From assembly GCA_024636575.1 (NCBI GenBank), contig JAGXGU010000033.1, positions 1 to 15,285 of the forward strand: a stretch of DNA of 15,285 nt. The letters are read 5' to 3'. Made by a program: the position numbers and the translations under genes. This document shows positions 12,815 to 15,285 of this stretch, one piece after another; positions within the stretch are counted from its first letter, which is position 1, and each line of letters opens with the position of its first letter. The notes beneath the pieces were generated by a model. The model searched no databases. It was not told where the DNA came from and was given only the letters and a program-made list of their open reading frames with translations. Origin of the DNA: Altererythrobacter sp. GTDB lineage: Bacteria > Pseudomonadota > Alphaproteobacteria > Sphingomonadales > Sphingomonadaceae.

Positions 12815-13034
12815 CCGGAAAGGGTTGGGTATCGGAAGACTGACGTGCCGGAAGATGCTTCCAGGTATACGCATCGCACCTGTTTGGGACGTGTCGGTGT
12901 TGCAGAATGGTTACAATTTTACGCTCCGGCATTTTCCGGAAATCCACCCGCAAAATTTTTCGCCAATATAGTCATGGGGATAACGCGGTATTTGCAGAAA
13001 CAGCATGCGCCCAGAATTCCATTCCTAACGCAAT

Positions 13035-13070
13035 GCTCCCTATGCATACCCTTATGGTACAATAGGGAGC
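13035..13070 (+). promoter_or_regulatory. Hairpin that encloses the Shine-Dalgarno of the TonB-receptor gene
   Basis: GCTCCCTAT (13035-13043) is the exact reverse complement of ATAGGGAGC (13062-13070). Inside, TACC (13047-13050) can pair with GGTA (13056-13059) around the loop CTTAT. The right arm contains the ribosome-binding site AGGGAG (13064-13069), 7 bp before the ATG. In RNA this 9-bp stem would hide the site. It could be a thermometer-like or ligand/protein-controlled switch, or alternatively a DNA operator. The structure is seen; control is inferred. Confidence 0.6.
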
Positions 13071-13076
13071 GAATAA

Positions 13077-15285
13077 ATGATAACAATTTCAAAACGATAT
13101 GCGATGGCCGGGATCTCCACCATGGCAATGGTCATGGGCTCCGGCGCAGCCTTCGCGCAGGATGCGGCAGGTGCAGGTGCATCGGCTGGGTCCGATGACG
13201 GCATCGTAGTGGTCGGCAGCCGCGGCAAACCGCGCACGATCACCGATTCACCGGTTGCGATCGATTCCGTTGACGCCGCAGCCATTGAAGCCACGGGCGC
13301 TACCGAAACCGGCCGCATCTTGCAGGAACTCGTTCCTTCGTTCAATTTCTCCAGTTCGTCCGTCTCGGACGGCACAGATTCCCTGCTCCCCGCGACCTTG
13401 CGCGGCCTGGGCCCTGACCAGACACTGGTCTTGGTCAATGGCAAGCGTCGCCATAAATCGGCGCTGGTGCATGTGAACACGTCCGTCGGGCGCGGAACCG
13501 CGGGTACCGATATCAACGCCATTCCCGCCAGCGCCCTGAAACAGGTCGATGTTCTGCGCGATGGTGCCTCGGCACTTTATGGCTCCGATGCGATCGCCGG
13601 GGTGATCAATTTCGAGCTTCGCGATGACCCCGAAGCAGGCAGGGTGTCCGGCTCGATCGGCCAGAATTATGAAAGCGACGGGCTGACTTATCAGGCCAGC
13701 ATCAACAAGGGCTTTGCGCTTGGTCCCGATGGTTTCGTCAATCTGACTTATGAATACACCAATCACGAATCGACCAATCGTGCGGGCCTGTCCGCGCAGT
13801 GCCAATATCTATGTTCGACCGTGGGCGGCCAGGTTCGGGCCGATCCATCGACTCAGGCGCGCGAAATCGCGTTCGATCGCCAGAACTTCCGCATCGGCGA
13901 TTCCGAATCCGAAGGGCACAGCGTGTTCGTAAATGCCGGAATGGCCGTGGGCGATACTGCAGAAGCCTATGCATTCGGCGGCTGGAGCACCCGGCGCAAC
14001 GAGTCCGCTGGTTTCTACCGCCGCGCCAATCAAGGCGACCTCACCTTGCTGGCGCTGTATCCCGACGGCTTCCTGCCGCTGATCCGTCCCAAGATTGAAG
14101 ACAAATCGCTGGCCTTTGGCGTCAAATGGGACGCGGCCGACAATCTCAACGTCGATACCAGCCTGACGTACGGCGATAACCGTTATAATTTCCAGATCGC
14201 AAACACCAACAACGCATCGCTTGGGCCATCCTCGCCGACTGTGTTTGATGCTGGCACGCTCAAGCTTTCGGAATGGAGCGGCAATATCGATGCCGTCTAT
14301 CTGATGGGCGATTACAGCGCGGCCTTCGGTGTCGGATACCGCAATGAAAACTACCAGTTGATCCAGGGCGAAGAAGGATCCTACATCAATGGCGGTTTCA
14401 TCAATACCGACACGATCAACACCCCGCCGTTGTTCGGGCCAACCGCTGGCGGCGCTGGATCGCAAGTGTTTCCCGGATTCAGCCCTGCCAACGCAGTGGA
14501 TGAAAGCCGTGACAGCTTCTCCGCCTATCTGGAGTTAACCGCTGATCTGGGTGACCGGGTCAATCTGCAAGCCGCTGGCCGGTATGAAAATTACCAGGGC
14601 TTCGGCAGTTCCTTCACCGGCAAGCTCGCCGGTCTGTTCACCTTGACTGACGGGATCAAGCTGCGCGGATCCTTCACCACCGGCTTCCGCGCACCATCGA
14701 TGCAGCAACTGTATTTCAATGCGGTCAGTACGCAGTTCGTGACGGTCGGCGGGGTAACAGTGGCACAGGAACGCGGCACATTCCGCAACGATAGCCTGCT
14801 GGCACGCGGTCTCGGCATTCCGGAACTGCAAGAAGAAACCTCTGTCAGTTACGGTGGCGGCGTGATCCTAGAACCGGCAGACGGCTTCGTAATCACCGCT
14901 GATTATTACCACATTGCGATTGATGACCGGATCATGATTTCCGGCGCGGTCAGCCCGATACCGGCAAACCAGGCTGCGTTTGACGCAGCCGGCGCCACGC
15001 GGGGCCAGTTCTTCATCAACGGGGTCGATACCAAGACCAATGGCGTTGATGTGGTGGCATCGTACAAGGTGCCGGGATCGGTGTTGGGCGGCGATGTGAA
15101 GCTGACCAGCTCGTTCAACTATAACAAGACCAGCGTAACCGAATTGCCTGCACCGGGCCTGCTCGCCGGGATCGATCTGGTTACCAACCAGGATGTCTCG
15201 ATCATCGAGGAATGGCAGCCAAAGACACGCTTCAACCTTGGCGCCAATTGGAAGAACACCAATTGGGGGTTCAATGTTCAGCTAA
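13077..15285 (+). CDS. TonB-dependent outer-membrane receptor (3' end outside window)
   Basis: The frame is open from the ATG at 13077 to the window end, 736 codons without a stop. The signal peptide is about residues 1-27 (cleavage AFA|QD). A TonB-box-like segment GIVVVGSRG follows at about 41-49. The plug domain includes LPATLRGLGPDQTLVLVNGKR, and SALYGSDAIAGVINFEL marks its end, as in other sphingomonad receptors. The barrel follows, with motifs such as LRGSFTTGFRAPSMQQLYF. The start is set by AGGGAG 7 bp upstream, which lies in a hairpin. A Cys pair at 242 and 246 sits in what is probably an early extracellular loop. The substrate is unknown; siderophores, glycans or other compounds are all possible, and the neighbouring DASS transporter hints at an organic anion only weakly. 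Confidence 0.93.
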   Translation, partial: MITISKRYAMAGISTMAMVMGSGAAFAQDAAGAGASAGSDDGIVVVGSRGKPRTITDSPVAIDSVDAAAIEATGATETGRILQELVPSFNFSSSSVSDGTDSLLPATLRGLGPDQTLVLVNGKRRHKSALVHVNTSVGRGTAGTDINAIPASALKQVDVLRDGASALYGSDAIAGVINFELRDDPEAGRVSGSIGQNYESDGLTYQASINKGFALGPDGFVNLTYEYTNHESTNRAGLSAQCQYLCSTVGGQVRADPSTQAREIAFDRQNFRIGDSESEGHSVFVNAGMAVGDTAEAYAFGGWSTRRNESAGFYRRANQGDLTLLALYPDGFLPLIRPKIEDKSLAFGVKWDAADNLNVDTSLTYGDNRYNFQIANTNNASLGPSSPTVFDAGTLKLSEWSGNIDAVYLMGDYSAAFGVGYRNENYQLIQGEEGSYINGGFINTDTINTPPLFGPTAGGAGSQVFPGFSPANAVDESRDSFSAYLELTADLGDRVNLQAAGRYENYQGFGSSFTGKLAGLFTLTDGIKLRGSFTTGFRAPSMQQLYFNAVSTQFVTVGGVTVAQERGTFRNDSLLARGLGIPELQEETSVSYGGGVILEPADGFVITADYYHIAIDDRIMISGAVSPIPANQAAFDAAGATRGQFFINGVDTKTNGVDVVASYKVPGSVLGGDVKLTSSFNYNKTSVTELPAPGLLAGIDLVTNQDVSIIEEWQPKTRFNLGANWKNTNWGFNVQL

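Larger units (their letters stand above)
12760..13076. other. Divergent intergenic region between transporter and TonB receptor
   Basis: This 317-bp region is clearly more AT-rich than the genes on either side after about 12910. It contains GGAAG-ATG-CTTCC (12850-12862), a CGGAAGA direct repeat nearby, a perfect palindrome TTTCCGGAAA (12933-12942) that could be an operator, and a hairpin next to the receptor start. TACAAT-like elements occur at 12912-12917 but without a matching -35. No gene fits here. Confidence 0.5.

Noticed and set aside
13058..13063. TACAAT with an upstream TG, resembling an extended -10 element before the receptor gene
   Set aside because: Transcription would start about 7 bp before the ATG, excluding the good Shine-Dalgarno from the mRNA, and no -35 is present. 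It is more likely part of the hairpin.
12806..13198. A plus-strand 130-codon frame overlapping the receptor start
   Set aside because: It crosses the AT-rich control region and the hairpin, lacks a ribosome-binding site and runs out of frame into the receptor signal peptide.
1..15285. CRISPR arrays, tRNA or rRNA genes, insertion sequences, prophage or toxin-antitoxin modules
   Set aside because: No regularly spaced repeats, cloverleaf-like segments, transposase motifs or paired small toxin/antitoxin genes were found on either strand.

Overview
The window looks like a chromosomal segment from a GC-rich alphaproteobacterium, most likely Sphingomonadales and perhaps Erythrobacteraceae. This is judged from the protein sequences, the his operon order, a PEP-CTERM mini-protein and a sphingomonad-type TonB-dependent receptor; no database search was possible. 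There are no tRNA or rRNA genes, insertion sequences, phage genes or CRISPR arrays. It reads as core housekeeping DNA followed by transport and outer-membrane genes.

Region 1 (1-3601, + strand) is the distal part of a histidine operon: the 3' end of hisB, then hisH, hisA, a two-TM small protein of unknown function, hisF, a 65-residue mini-protein (signal peptide plus PEP-CTERM-like anchor), hisE and a HIT-family hydrolase. Several joints are start/stop overlaps, so translation is probably coupled. HisH and HisF form the IGP synthase, HisA makes its substrate, HisB uses its product and HisE acts at an early step.

Region 2 (3708-8138, + strand) is a complete ybgC-tolQ-tolR-tolA-tolB-pal cluster, the trans-envelope machine for outer-membrane constriction and integrity. 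Nothing like cpoB/ybgF follows pal. A strong UUCG-capped hairpin ends the unit.

Region 3 (8139-9081) holds a 352-bp intergenic region with hairpins, a possible antisense small ORF and an inverted repeat, then a J-domain protein with a Cys/His-rich N-terminal half.

Region 4 (9082-12759, - strand) carries an OmpW-type porin, a PLP-dependent Cys/Met-metabolism enzyme and a DASS/SLC13 anion transporter. A perfect FNR/FixK-type box (TTGAT-N4-ATCAA) lies upstream of ompW.

Region 5 (12760-15285) is a 317-bp divergent intergenic region and the first 736 codons of a TonB-dependent receptor, which runs off the window. A 9-bp perfect inverted repeat just upstream of its start codon contains the whole Shine-Dalgarno sequence.

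The observations most worth follow-up are the SD-occluding hairpin, the FNR box at ompW, and the two small membrane or secreted proteins embedded in the his operon. No clearly new multi-gene system is visible.
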